Numbered from the stretch's first letter, positions 26,501 through 38,375 are shown. The stretch: 64,000 bases of DNA from Liolophura sinensis (GCF_032854445.1 NC_088295.1:14371385-14435384), one strand, 5' to 3'. The notes: a model not told the origin generated them from the sequence alone. Numbers and translations are program-made.

Positions 26501-29500
26501 AAATATCACAAACATAAAATTACAAGCTTTTTTTTCTGATATAGGTACTGTCTATTTTAACACATTTTCTATGGTAAGCGAAGTGTCCAAATCACAATTC
26601 AGGTCGCCAACCGGTAAAACTGTTACACTGAATCTATGCGTCGAAACGGACACTGGTATATCAGCCGTCAACCAATAAGGACGTTCCAGATCAATAATCG
26701 CAAGGCCCATCCCCAAAACGACGTATAACACAAACTACCAAAGAACTAAGAAATTATATAAAGTATGAAATTACGCAACTTGTAAATAAAATATGTTTGA
26801 TTGCAACTCTTCAAGCATTAAACGTGGCTATCTAATTCAACACGATATATGTATTGCCGCTGGCTAATTCAACACGATAAATGTATTGCCGCTGGCTAAT
26901 TCAACACGATAAATGTATTGCCGCTAGTCCCGGTTAAGTGGAATTTGACACACTAATAAAACAGACTGCCAGAGATTCTGGACGCATTGTCCATATTACA
27001 AGAGAATTATACTTATTGTAAAACTGAGGAAACTTATAGTGAAGGCGTTCGATGGAATAACTGAAGACGGATATTAAATAGGCATGATAATGTGGTGGTA
27101 TTTTGAAAGCTCAGGTACCTCATGTTTTATCTATCACGCAGCGAACAGATTGGTAATTGAATTTTTAAAAAGTTCAACATGTAACAGCAAATAAGAGGTA
27201 TTAAATTTCAACATGTAACAGCAAATAAGAGGTATTTCAAGGCGATGTATGTATTCTGATCGACTCCCGCCAGATGCACTCTTGTTTTACAGAACAATCT
27301 TTCGCGTGGAAGTCACTAACAAGAGTTTCGTTGATCGTACATCATTGTCTAAATACCACATATTTCAACTGTATCATGTGGTCACGTTAAAATACTGTAG
27401 ACGCCATAGTTCTGCACAAAATCTCGACATTCTTCACTACATGTCCAGTTTACGGATCGTAATGTGACCACCCATGCATTCATGATTCCTTTCTGCATAT
27501 TCATCTAGTCGTGCAGTTTAACCATACCGTCAATTTATACAAATATAACCAAATCCCTACATATCTACCATCTGTCTTCGAGAAATCTAGGGTGTACTTA
27601 CACATTTTCTGTTACCAGACACACCGCATAAAACGAAATTCTCGTGCAATGATATATTGGTAGTATTATTCCTTACCCATACTCTATGTGTACAATAGCT
27701 CAGCCAGTTATCTTTTAGACTGATTTTAGGCTTGTTTTCTGATAAAAAGGATTTATGAAAGATTTTACCTCCTCACCTGATGCCAAGTTGTCGTCTTTAT
27801 TGACGGTGTTCACGAAAGCCGTCATCGGTAAATTCATCTCAGCAGCGATTTTTTGATATAATTCATCCGTTAAACCCTGCAAGAAAAAACAACATGTATG
27901 AGGTCTAGCCTTGGGATCGACTGACCATACAAGTTTTGTAGTATAATCCACATATCGTGAATGTTTCTCTGATTCCAGAACAATGCCGAGCATGGCCGAC
28001 TCGAGTCGGCGTGATTTCACACTGGCTCTGATGCTGTTCTAACGGTCCCATTTGTGTTAATTGCGACATTGTGATCTTTACTACTTACACATAACGAGGT
28101 AATTTGAGTTCAGAATTACTTCAAAAGCCTAGCTGGGAAGAATGAAACAGATCTCAAATCCATAAAACTATATACCGTGTCCACAAATATTAAATTTGTG
28201 CCAGTACCGTTTTTTGTGACGCTACAATATGAGAAATGAGTAACTTTTAAAGTAACTACTAAAATATTTATTTATTTATTATATTGCACCATGGATGTGT
28301 TCATCGTAGATATAGGGCCTGCCTACATCATCTACAAGTAGATTATATATAGATATTATCACTTACACGTATAGATCATATACATGGATACCATGGATAG
28401 GCTACGTAGATCGTGCTTGTAAACTATACACCATTGGTACGTACATCACAGATACGTACATCACAAGTATGTACATCACACGTGCGTACATCGCAACACG
28501 TACATCACAGATAAGTATCTTACACGAACGTAGATCACAACACGTACATCACAAATACATACATCACACGCACGTGCGCAACACGTACATAACAACACGT
28601 ACATCACAACACGTACATCACAACACATACACCACAAGTACGTACGTCATAGAAACATGCATCCACCACAAATACATATGTCGCAGATATGTGTATATTA
28701 CAGACACGTATGCCGTAGACATGGGCGCCACACACGTGAAAACCAAATCAGTGATCCGAATGAACAGATCAATTCCCAAAACCACATTTCAAACGAACTA
28801 TGAAGGTAAATGACACATTAAAGTGAACATAAAGTGTGCAACTATATATACATAGAAAAAATGATATAGGACAGAGTTATCACAGAAAAAAAACATGTAA
28901 ATATTTCAGTAGGGTTTCTTATAGTGGATAGAGAGATATCGATGCATTGAATTTTGCGGTTAGTTTAAGTGTTAAACGGAACATTTTGGACCACAAAATG
29001 AATGAGCAGGCAACTGAGAACGACTGCCCGTGTCACAGTGCGTACATGTTGGGCTAGAGACTGCAGCTAATTTGTCAGGGTGAGCCAGGAAGAAAAACGC
29101 TTCGAGAGAGTCACTGCTTGAAGAAAAATATTCTGACTTTGCTTAGCAAAGTCAGATTTATTACGAAAATATCTTCCCAAAATCTGAATGAAGGAGTCAG
29201 TTATCAATCAGGAGGTCCTGCTATGTTCGGTGAATTCTCTGATGTCGGAATAGCCATGCTTACCGCCATGCAAGACGAGGACGAGTCGAACTGCTAAAAC
29301 ACGACGCTTGTTTCGACGAACATCGCCCTGACCGAGCGCCAAACTAAAAGAAACATCGGCCCTTTGATCACGGAACAGAACTGATAATCTTTGGTTCGGT
29401 ACCAGGCGTATTTTCTCATTGCCACATTGTTTAATACCGATGGTAGGGGAGAGCTCCTAAGCCTTGTGACGTCACCTTAGATAGCTAAATGGCGTCACCA

Positions 29501-29866
29501 AATGAGTGGCTAGGGACTGACGATTGTTTGCTATTTATTTTGTTGATAAGTGTTGTAGAATTTTAAAAATATTTTTGGAACATTTCTGGAATACTACTTT
29601 ATTAATTAACTCATATTTAGCGGCTGACTTTATGTTCACTTTAATTATTGCCGTACACATTTACGTACAGGTTTCTTGCAAGTGTGTTACTATTCTATAC
29701 CAGATGAGGTAAGAGGAAGTGTTAATCTTACCTCATGTGGCAGATCCAGGCAAACTGCTGCGGGGTTACCCCTGAACGGCTTCACAGTGAACGTATCCAC
29801 AGTAAACACCCTCAGTTTCCGGGTAACACCGGGCGAGGAATCCTTACTGAACCACATCTTGAACAT
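23529..29866 (-). CDS. PhzF/PBLD-like protein, paralogue A (nine exons, complete)
   Basis: Exons in order: 29732-29866, 27777-27876, 26339-26437, 25783-25892, 25457-25486, 24958-25049, 24469-24662, 23796-23858, 23529-23644. All have GT-AG borders and matching phases and encode 312 residues. The product is of the PBLD (MAWBP) type, a diaminopimelate-epimerase-like PhzF fold; the animal substrate is not established. Seen: [20 protein letters not shown] near the N terminus, [20 protein letters not shown], a VRLKD-type block ([10 protein letters not shown]), [12 protein letters not shown] and GSAHTVL. His of GHAT and Asp/Ser of EDPVTGS, which line the PhzF active site, are kept. The motif that is NLSETAF in PBLD-B and human PBLD reads NLPMTAF here, so the Glu equivalent to the PhzF catalytic acid/base is Met. 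The N terminus is about 14 residues longer than in PBLD-B; Met4 is an alternative start. A 30-base exon encodes [15 protein letters not shown] and SINE-C copies and a short array lie in introns. Confidence 0.9.
24113..24272 (-). mobile_element. SINE-A copy in PBLD-A intron 7
   Basis: A TTTATTTGATTGATATTTTA start is followed by the conserved body and GGTTGATGCCAGATCTTCCA; it ends at ACGTAC, the same 5' truncation point as several other copies. It lies between exons 7 and 8 of PBLD-A. Confidence 0.85.
25655..25722 (+). mobile_element. Possible old SINE-A fragment in PBLD-A intron 4
   Basis: GCCGCTTTCGCATAAGTGAA and GGCATTAAACACCCGGCAAT resemble the SINE-A 3' body with many changes. The call is tentative. 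Confidence 0.35.
26630..26775 (-). mobile_element. SINE-C body fragment in PBLD-A intron 2
   Basis: Shares CAATAATCG, CAAACTACCAAAGA and TATAAAGTATGA with the copy at 20612-20868, in the same orientation. No tRNA-like head is present. Confidence 0.5.
26826..26935. repeat. Triplicated 35-bp unit
   Basis: Three near-identical units share GCTAATTCAACACGATAAAT followed by GTATTGCCGCTG, differing by about one or two bases. A small recent tandem array in intron 2 of PBLD-A. Confidence 0.9.
27173..27240. repeat. 34-bp direct duplication
   Basis: TTCAACATGTAACAGCAAAT with the following TAAGAGGTATT occurs at 27173 and again at 27207 without change. A recent tandem duplication in PBLD-A intron 2. Confidence 0.9.
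28437..28720. repeat. Short-unit array (ACGTACATCACA) in PBLD-A intron 1
   Basis: About twenty units of 12-18 bases are built on CGTACATCACA with variants. The irregular unit length suggests replication slippage. It makes a His/Thr-rich open frame on the plus strand that is not a gene. Confidence 0.85.
29132..29156. repeat. Short perfect inverted repeat
   Basis: TCTGACTTTGCT, one T, then AGCAAAGTCAGA: 12-base arms with a single-base centre, in PBLD-A intron 1. It could be a decayed transposon end; no larger structure was seen around it. Confidence 0.5.
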
Positions 29867-30469
29867 TTCAACAGGCCAACGGGCTCAGTATACGTTTACA
29901 AAAGTTCGGCTACAGTAAAAGCCAACCTTGCCAGGACTGATCTAAAGATCTGAAAACAAGGTCACTACTGATAACGAATACATTCAGGTATCTATGCAGT
30001 AACATGTATAATCTCGTGTTTGTATAACTTACGATAAGATGTAGCCTAAAACGCTGACACGTAGGCCTACAATGTCGTCTTGCGTGAAGCAGTATGTATA
30101 ATACTGCACTGTATGGTATGTGCGGTACATAGAAATCTGATGCTCAAGACATATTGATATTTCCGGTTCATATAACATATAAAAGGTCATGCTGACCCTT
30201 GGTTTACATGGGGCTCAAAGAAACAAAACCGGTCCGTATAAATATGTCTGTGTCAAGCGAAATGAGTAGCTGAACAACATTTAAATAAATGTAAGGAATA
30301 TCAGAGATAATGGTGATTACGACGTTTCGCAGACAGCTCCCTACTCCATTTCCCGTGAACGCTCGATGATGCATCGTCTTTATTGTTTGTATGTCAGATG
30401 CTTGAAGTCAGCCTTAAGATATGAAGGACTACATCATAGAGAGTAAATCCAGTGCAGTGACGATATAGT

Positions 30470-30890
30470 GTGATAGATGACAAATGGTCACACGTATTGC
30501 CTTCTCAATTTACCCGAGAGTTTTATTCCAAATGTTCATGTACGTTTATATGGTTAAAAAGTAGCCACGTACACCCTAGCACTATGACTTCAACAGAATT
30601 AGGTAAAAAAAACATGCAGTTATGTTAAGTTGCAATTTATTTGATTCATTTATTTTATTCACTGGCCGGGAATTATTTATTTATTTATTTGATTTGAGTT
30701 TTACACCGTACTTAAGGATATTTCAGTTATGTAGCATTATAAGTGCGGCAAGCATTATGGTGGGAGGAAACCGGGCTGCGCCTGGGAGAAACCAACGACC
30801 ATCCACGCGATACTGACAGGCCTGAGTCGAGAATTATTTGAAAATGTTGTGTCATCATCACATTTAATATACAATCACATTAAAACAGCG
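30470..30890. repeat. Flank repeat, copy 2 (downstream of the PBLD relic)
   Basis: Collinear with 22690-22985 apart from one inserted SINE-A (30679-30830). The blocks GGTCACACGTA, TCAATTTACC, AATTTATT, ACTGG and TCATCACATTTAA occur in the same order and orientation. After it, GGACTAGG..GGGCATGCTTAG resembles 22250-22280, so the related region may be larger. Confidence 0.6.
30679..30830 (-). mobile_element. SINE-A insertion with empty-site paralogue
   Basis: TTTATTTGATTTGAGTTTTA starts the element; it ends before GAATTATTT at 30831-30839, which duplicates GAATTATTT at 30670-30678. The homologous flank copy at about 22940 has a single GAATTATTC and no element, which is the pre-insertion state. 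Confidence 0.85.
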
Positions 30891-31247
30891 CAAAAGGACT
30901 AGGGCCCGGGCATGCTTAGTTCACCAGCGCAATAACGGTTTATGGAGGAATACTATATAAAAAGACCAATATTTTAATGAAACCCCTATCATGAAGCTTA
31001 CTTAGCTAGGTAAGTCCTTAACTAGCATGGCAACAAAGGTTGCACTTAGCTAAGGGCAACTTGACACTAAGTAAGGTTCATGAATCCGGCCCCCAGCACC
31101 AAGAGCAATAATCGATTAAGAATTCCTTCATGTCGTTTTGGGCGGGGATGTGGAGAACTAGATGGGTTCCACACCCATTTACCAAATGAAGTATCTTCAG
31201 CAAAGGTAAGTCACCTTAACCAAGGTGAAACACACCATCGGTTTGAC

Positions 31248-32110
31248 TGTACCATGATAACTTCCGTATGTGCCAGTAGAATTTATACCATTGCAGCTTC
31301 AGTGTGCGCCATTAGCATTTATACCATGGTAACTTCAGTATATGCCAGTAGCATTTATGCCATGGTAACTTCAGTATGTGCCAGTAGCATTTATACCATG
31401 GTAACTTCAGTATGTGTCAGTAGCAGTTATACCATGGTGACTTCAGTATGTGCCAGCAGCATTTATACCATGGCAACTTCAGTATGTGCGAGTACCATTT
31501 ATACCATGGTAAATTCAGCATGTGCCCCCAGCCTTTGTACAATGATAACTTCAGTCTGTGCCAGTAGCATTTATGCCATGGTGACTTCAGTATGCGACAG
31601 CAGCATTTATACCATGGTGACTTCAGTCTGTGCCAGTAGCATTTATACCATGATAACTTCAGTGTGTGCCAGTAGCATTTATACCATGATAACTTCAGTC
31701 TGTGCCAGTAGCATTTATACCATGATAACTTCAGCATGGGCCAATATAGCTCTTATACCATGGTGATTTTAGAAAGCGTCAATAGCATTTATAACATGGG
31801 AGCTCATTATGCCCCAGTGATATTTGCACCATGGCGATTTCAGTATGTGCCAGTAGCATTTGTACAGTGGTAACTACAGTAAGTGCCAGTAGCATTTATA
31901 CCATGGTGACTTTAGAAAGCCCCGGTAGCATTTATACCATGGTGACTTCAATGTGTGCCATTGGCATTTGTACGCTGGTAATTTCAATATGTCCCAGTAC
32001 ATTTGTCTCCTGGTGATTTCAATATGTCCCAGTACATTTTTACCCTGGGGATTTCAATATGCCCCAGTAGAATTTATACATTGGTGATTTCAACGTGTCA
32101 ACAGCATCTA
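31248..32110. repeat. 36-bp minisatellite, about 20-24 units
   Basis: The unit contains TAACTTCAGTATGTGCCAGT followed by AGCATTTATACCATGG. The period is 36 (a multiple of three), so long open frames appear on both strands, for example a 12-residue repeat MVTSVCASSIYT on plus at 31080-31766. Units decay to the right of about 31980. It is not regarded as coding. Confidence 0.92.
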
Positions 32111-32666
32111 TACCATGATGAAAAAAAAGTGGTAAAATACGGCATATTTCAAGCTGCTGTTCTCTTCACCCCTGCAGAGGTCTTGAATTTTAGACTAATC
32201 AACGTCAACGTTAGCAGCTAGCCTAGAAATTTCAAAGATGCATGAAATATGAATGAAATAGTGTCTGACTGTTGCATGACGTACATGTGCGAATGAATTT
32301 TTTTCCATTAACAACAGTGATATCTATAAATTACGTGAAGTAGCATCTATATAATCATCTAAAAATTATTAAAAAAAATATAACACGGGTACAAATTCAA
32401 ATCCATTTATTTGCACTAATAAAGAGCAAGGCGGTGTATCATTCGGGGAAGTAAACGTACCACCCGATATGTTGCGCGACACACTCAGTACCTGTCGACA
32501 ATGTACCATAATGTTGATAATAATATGAATGTCGTTGTAGTGATGTCACAGAAAAACACCATAGTCTGGTGCTAAAGTCCAAGACTTCCTTCAATCACAA
32601 GAGCGGCCTTTCCTCTTATTTGAAGCCGGTCTCCTTTTCATACACACGTCTGTCCCTCGTTTCGAA

Positions 32667-33074
32667 CACTGGCGACCTATGGACAAAGAGTAAAATATGC
32701 TAAAGGAAAGGCTATAAACCACAGGGACAAAAAGTAAAATATGCTGAAGGAAAGGCTAGAAACCATAAGGACTAAAGGTAAAATATGCTAAAGGAAAGGC
32801 TATAAACGATAGGGACAAAAAGTAAAATATGCTAAAGGAAAGGCTATAAACCATAAGGACTAAAGGTAAAATATGCTAAAGGAAAGGCTATAAACCATAA
32901 GGACTAAAGGTAAAATATGCTAAAGGAAAGGCTATAAACCATAGGGACAAAAAGTAAAATATGCTAAAGGAAAGGCTAGAAACCATAAGGACTAAAGGTA
33001 AAATATGCTAAAGGAAAGGCTATAAACCATAGGGACAAAAAGTAAAATATGCTAAAGGAAAGGCTATAAACCAT
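32667..33074. repeat. 44-bp minisatellite, about nine units
   Basis: The unit contains GTAAAATATGCTAAAGGAAA and CTATAAACCATAGGGACAAA. Two alternating variants (AGGGACAAAAAG and AGGACTAAAGG) indicate pairwise amplification. The leftmost unit overlaps the polypyrimidine tract and acceptor of the relic PBLD exon 9, and the array fills most of relic intron 8. Confidence 0.95.
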
Positions 33075-33644
33075 GGAAGATTTGATCCGGGACGACCATT
33101 AGGAGGGAATAGAAACCGCTTGGGGTGAAGCCTGGTGGGAAGGCAAATCGTGAGACTATGAACTGATTACATCCAAAAAAAAGACTCCATGGCAATATGG
33201 AGAATGTGGTGAGGGTTGGAACTGTAAAAAGCGTTAGATGTGCTGCATGGTACATAACTGCATGGTCTAGTGATCAACCACGCCATGTGTCACTTAGGTA
33301 GATATACCAGTAAAGTCACCGTAAAGGATCTTAGAGGGTTATGTCGGTACACCCATCATATGTACTGATATTCACTGATCCATTTTGTTGTATGTAGAGC
33401 TACAAAGTGTTATATACAATGTTAAATCATGCTGTAGCGAGGATAATGAGTGTATATAGATAAGATGAGACATTCATTCAAATTGTCTCAGCTTTGCTAT
33501 GGTGGGACTTGTCAATGCGACACATGACCTAACATCTCTGTTTTGCCAAGCCTTGGTCCCTAGTAATAAGGTAACACTGTATGTACCGAACCTAAGTAAA
33601 AGCAATCGTATACAAAAACACAGACATATGTGTAAGTATACATG

Positions 33645-34480
33645 ATACGGAGAAGAGAGCCTGACAGGACAAGACCTAGACATAAGTGTACACGATACAG
33701 CGAAGAGAACCTGTCAGGACAAAACATGGACATAAGTGTACATGATACGGAGAAGGAGCCTGGCAGGACGAAACATAGATATAAGTGTATATGATACGGA
33801 AAAGTGAGTCTGACAGGACAAAACATAGACATAAGAGTACATGATACGGAGAAAGAGCCTGGCAGGACAAAACATAGATGTAAGTGCACATGATACGGAG
33901 AAGTGAGTCTGACAGGACAAAACATGGACATAAGTGTACATGAAACGGTGGAGAGAACCTGGCAGGACGAAACATAGATATAAGTGTATATGATACGGAA
34001 ACGTGAGTCTGACAGGACAAAACATAGACATAAGAGTACATGATACGGAGAAAGAGCCTATCAGGACAAAACATAGATGTAAGTGCACATGATACGGAGA
34101 AGTGAGTCTGACAGGACAAAACATGAACATAAGTATACATGAAACGGTGGAGAGAACCTGGCAGGACAAAACATAGATATAAGTGTACATATTACGGAGA
34201 AGAGAGCCAAAGAAAACATGGACGTAACTGTGCATGATACGGAGAAGGAGCCTGAAAGGACAAGATTTGGACATAAGTGTGCGTGATACAGACAAGAGAG
34301 TTTGGCAGGACAAAACATAGACATAAGTGTACATGACACGAAGTAGAGAACCTGACAGGACAACATCTGGACATAAGCGCGCATAATACGGAGTAGAGAG
34401 CCTATAACAGGAAAAAAACATGGACATAAGCGTACATGACATGGAGTAGAGGCCTATAAATCATAGACATAATTGTGTAT
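33645..34480. repeat. 50-bp minisatellite, about 16 units
   Basis: The unit contains ATAAGTGTACATGATACGGA, then GAGCCTGACAGGACAAAACA. Spacing is 49-51 bases. Frames alternate, giving long Cys/Ser/Tyr-rich open frames on the minus strand that are repeat artefacts. A larger period of about 250-270 bases is suggested by recurring variant orders. Confidence 0.93.
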
Positions 34481-35610
34481 GACAGGGAAAAGATAATCTG
34501 ATAGGGCAAGACAAAAGTATTGAGGAGATATCCCCACAGTACCAGTAACCGACAAATATAAACGCACATGGTATATAAGGAAGAGGAACGATAGTATCAG
34601 TACTAAATAATATCGACAACCTACATGCTAGCATGGTACATGATTCGGATGCTGATTTAATCCAGTCGCCCAGAACATTCGTTACGTATATACATCATTA
34701 GTGAAAACTGTTGTCTGCTTCTCTTTCCAAGAATTCATCCAAATTTCTTGCTTTCGTGTCTACTTTCTTGGTCTTTTGCACGGTGCTTTGTGTTACATGT
34801 TATTTTGCAATTGGTGTTGTGATTACTGAACGTCGATTTTCGTTGACGGCTTATATGTGAATTAGACGCCTTTATATATGGTACATATATGGGAAAAGAT
34901 CCCGACAGTACAAATATAACATGTCTACAGACTGCATCGTATACAGATTACGAATATGTATAAACACGACAACGTATTTGGGCAAGGGTAGCTGACAGGA
35001 TACTTGAAACGGGATTCTTTGACAACAGGCTGACGAGATCAGGAAGGAATATAAACCATGTAATTACATAAATATTAACTCATATACATATCTTTCAAAA
35101 AGTATCCATAAAAAACAACTTCTCGTAATGGTGTACTTCCTGAAAGACAGAAAGGAAAACGAAATAGATTATTACTTAAACGGACCACTTTAGAATTTCA
35201 ATAAACTGGTGTGAATTCAGAATTGGACCTACTCATACTGAAGGGCAAAACACTTTAGTTTGGATCAAATGTATTTTCACGAAACTGGAAGATAAAGGTT
35301 TGAATCGTTTGGCAATATTCAACTATCAAGACACTCCCAAAACAAATTTATCAGTTCGCCAACAATAACATAAGAGAAATTAGCAAGCACAGCAAAATTG
35401 TGTGCATTTTATGAAGTGTTTTTTTTTCTGACAAATAATGCGTATTATTATTATCCTTTGGTGTTGCACTTTTTGGCTACAGTTTATTTATTAATTTCTT
35501 TTGCTTGAGGTTGTGGAGAGCTTGTGGTGTTATGTGAACACTTCATTGTTTTGGATGAGGTCATAATTATTCCAAGGCAAGTGACATGCTGTAAACCAAG
35601 AATGTTACAT
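34481..35610. other. Unique DNA between two minisatellites
   Basis: In the tandem-copy model this stretch should hold relic exons 5-7 of the third PBLD copy. No VRLKD, EDPVTG or similar block was found on the minus strand. No other gene was recognised. Confidence 0.4.
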
Positions 35611-35774
35611 GACCTAACGACTGCAGCTGATTTGCCTTGCGCTGTGCTGAGCTAACCTGTTCCCGTCCTGGGAACCTATGAGGTCACCACTCAGTGCCTC
35701 AAACGTCAGAGAGGATGAGAAGTTCTCTGTGGAGAACCAAGGCATAAAGTAATCGTCAGGAAAAAGTCTCAACA

Positions 35775-37805
35775 AGACAGAAGACATTCTCCACGGTAAA
35801 TATCGCCATGCCATTGCATGAATGTAACACTAGAAGGCGTCCATCAAGGTAAACATCGCCGTATACCATTGCATGAATGGAACACGGGAGGGCGTCCATC
35901 AAGGTAAATATCGCTATGTACCATTGCATGAATGGAACACGGGAAAGCGTCCATCAAGGTAAATATCGCCATACCATTGCATGAATGGAACACGGGAAGG
36001 CGTTCATCAAGGTAAATATCGCCATGCTGTGGTATGAATGGAATACTGGAAGGCGTCCATCAAGGTAAACATCGCCGTATATCATTGCATGAATGGAACA
36101 CGGGAAGGCGTCCATCAAGGTAAATATCGCCATGCCATTGCATGAATGGAACACTGGAAGGCGTTCATCAAGGTAAACATCGCCATGCCATTGGATGAAT
36201 TGTAACACGGGAAGGCGTCCATCAAGGTAAACATCGCCGTATACCATTGCACGAATGGAACACGGGAAGGCGTCCATCAAGGTAAATATCGCTATGTACC
36301 ATTGCATGAATGGAACACGGGAAAGCGTTCATCAAGGTAAATATCGCCATACCATTGCACGAATGAAACACGGGAAGGCGTTCATCAAGGTAAATATCGC
36401 TATGTAGCATTGCATGAATGGAACACGGGAAGGCGTCCATCAAGGTAAATATCGCCATACCATTGCATGAATGGAACACGGGAAGGCGTCCATCAAGGTA
36501 AATATCGCCGTATACCATTGCACGAATGGAACACGGGAAGGCGTTCATCAAGGTAAACATCGCCGTATACCATTGCACGAATGGAAAACTGGAAGGCGTT
36601 CATCAAGGTAAACATCGCCGTATACCATTGCACGAATGGAAAACTGGAAGGCGTTCATCAAGGTAAACATCGCCGTATACCATTGCATGAATGGAACACT
36701 GGAAGGCGTCCATCAAGGTAAACATCGCCATACCATTGCACGAATGGAACACGGGAAGGCGTTCATCAAGGTAAATATCGCCATACTGTTGCATGAATGG
36801 AACACGGGAAGGTGTTCATAAAGGTAAATATCGCTATGTAGCATTGCACAAATGGAACACGGGAAGGCGTCCATCAAGGTAAACATCGCCGTATGCCATT
36901 GCACGAATGGAACACTGGAAGGCGTTCATCAAGGTAAACATTGCCGTATACCATTGCACGAATGGAACACGGGAAGGCGTCCATCAAGGTAAATATCGCT
37001 ATGTAGCATTGCACGAATGGAACACGGGAAGACATTCATCAAGGTAAATATCGCCATACCATTGTACGAATGGAACACTGGAAGACATTCATCAAGGTAA
37101 ATATCGCCATACCATTGCACGAATGCAACACTGGAATGCGTTCATCAAGGTAAACATCGCCGTATACCATTGCATGAATGGAACACTGGAAGGCGTCCAT
37201 CAAGGTAAACATCGCCATACCATTGCACGAATGGAACACGGGAAGGCGTTCATCAAGGTAAATATCGCCATACTGTTGCATGAATGGAACACGGGAAGGT
37301 GTTCATCAAGGTAAATATCGCTATGTAGCATTGCATGAATGGAACACGGGAAGGCGTCCATCAAGGTAAACATCGCCATACCATTGCACGAATGGAACAC
37401 GGGAAGGCGTTCATCAAGGTAAATATCGCCATACTGTTGCATGAATGGAACACGGGAAGGTGTTCATAAAGGTAAATATCGCTATGTAGCATTGCACAAA
37501 TGGAACACGGGAAGGCGTCCATCAAGGTAAACATCGCCGTATGCCATTGCACGAATGGAACAGTGGAAGGCGTTCATCAAGGTAAACATTGCCGTATACC
37601 ATTGCACGAATGGAACACGGGAAGGCGTCCATCAAGGTAAATATCGCTATGTAGCATTGCACGAATGGAACACGGGAAGACATTCATTAAGGTAAATATC
37701 GCCATACCATTGTACGAATGGAACACTGGAAGACATTCATCAAGGTAAATATCGCCATACCATTGCACAAATGGAACACGGGAAGACATTCATCACGGTA
37801 AATAT
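35775..37805. repeat. About 54-bp minisatellite, about 37 units, with 648-bp higher-order period
   Basis: The unit contains GAATGGAACACGGGAAGGCG, then TTCATCAAGGTAAATATCGC and a CCATTGCA junction; unit lengths are 53-55. Variant units recur in the same order 648 bases apart (for example 36713-36904 versus 37361-37552, and 36929-37120 versus 37577-37768). Many frames are open on both strands and are not genes. It starts about 50 bases from the relic PBLD exon 4 acceptor. Confidence 0.96.
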
Positions 37806-38181
37806 CGGTATGAATGATTTATGCCCCAATTCTATTCCCCAATTTATTATAGGTTAAACTGAGGTGACCCACATACGACATTTTATTTTTTCGGGCTGTT
37901 AAAATTTTTCTTTGGTTTCCACCTACAGGTTAAAACAGTCCTCACCTGGATGAAAAGGTGGTTTTATCCAAGTTCCGGAAGCATTAACACGGCATACATT
38001 TGGATGGAAACTATTTCCACTTATGTTAAAAAGAGAATACAAGAAATCTCATGTCGACGCACTAAACTGCTTACCACAGGTAAAATTCTCGGAAGGGTTC
38101 ATTGTCTTCTCTAAGGCGGTTTCAGAAATATTCATCTCCGCTGCGATCTTCTGAAGGGTCTCATCCTCCATGGGCGCACAG

Positions 38182-38375
38182 GGCACATAAAGACCAGAGC
38201 ACACAGAATGATAGCATTAACACCAGAGACACAACAGGATAGCATTGACATCAGAGGACACAGGACGATAGCGTTGACATCAGAGGGCACAGGATGATAG
38301 TACGGACACCAATCTACACAGAAGGATAGCATTCACATCAGAGAACACAGAAGGATAGCATTGACATCAGAGCTA
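38182..38375. repeat. 28-bp minisatellite, about six units
   Basis: The unit contains GATAGCATTGACATCAGAGG with ACACAG linkers. It begins within about 10-35 bases of where the acceptor of the relic PBLD exon 2 should be, so it may have overwritten the branch point and acceptor. Confidence 0.9.

Larger units (their letters stand above)
32591..38174 (-). pseudogene. Relic of a third PBLD copy (exons 2, 4, 8?, 9)
   Basis: Pieces of a PBLD gene lie in correct order on the PBLD-A strand. Exon 2, 38075-38174: exactly 100 bases as in A and B, encoding [20 protein letters not shown], with a GTAAGC donor in the right phase; the expected acceptor AG is CG, and no AG occurs in about 60 preceding bases. 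Exon 4, about 35614-35725: the acceptor CTCCACAG is kept, and SSSLTFEALSGDL aligns with the start of exon 4, but the 3' half has drifted and ends in a stop. Exon 8 (weak), about 33171-33221: good acceptor, SNPHHIL-like start. Exon 9, 32591-32676: acceptor TCTTTGTCCATAG, RQCSKRGTDV, then a diverged tail to an in-phase TGA. Exons 1, 3 and 5-7 were not found. Between the pieces lie four minisatellites. I infer a tandem copy of PBLD-A that lost function; exon 2 keeps the Glu that PBLD-A has lost. Confidence 0.75.

Noticed and set aside
31080-31766. A 228-codon frame with 12-residue Cys/Ser/Met repeats, possible secreted repeat protein
   Set aside because: It is the 36-bp minisatellite read in frame; the opposite strand is open as well, and there is no signal peptide or splice context.
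33560-34442. Overlapping Cys/Tyr-rich open frames of up to 242 codons
   Set aside because: They are three frames of one 50-bp array; none extends into unique sequence with a recognisable domain.
35954-37789. Many open frames repeating CSIHAMVYGDVYLD-like peptides
   Set aside because: These are translations of the about 54-bp array in both strands with frame switching between units, as expected of a minisatellite.
35775-37805. CRISPR-like array
   Set aside because: Units are contiguous and similar over their whole length, with no unique spacers; the surroundings are eukaryotic genes with introns.
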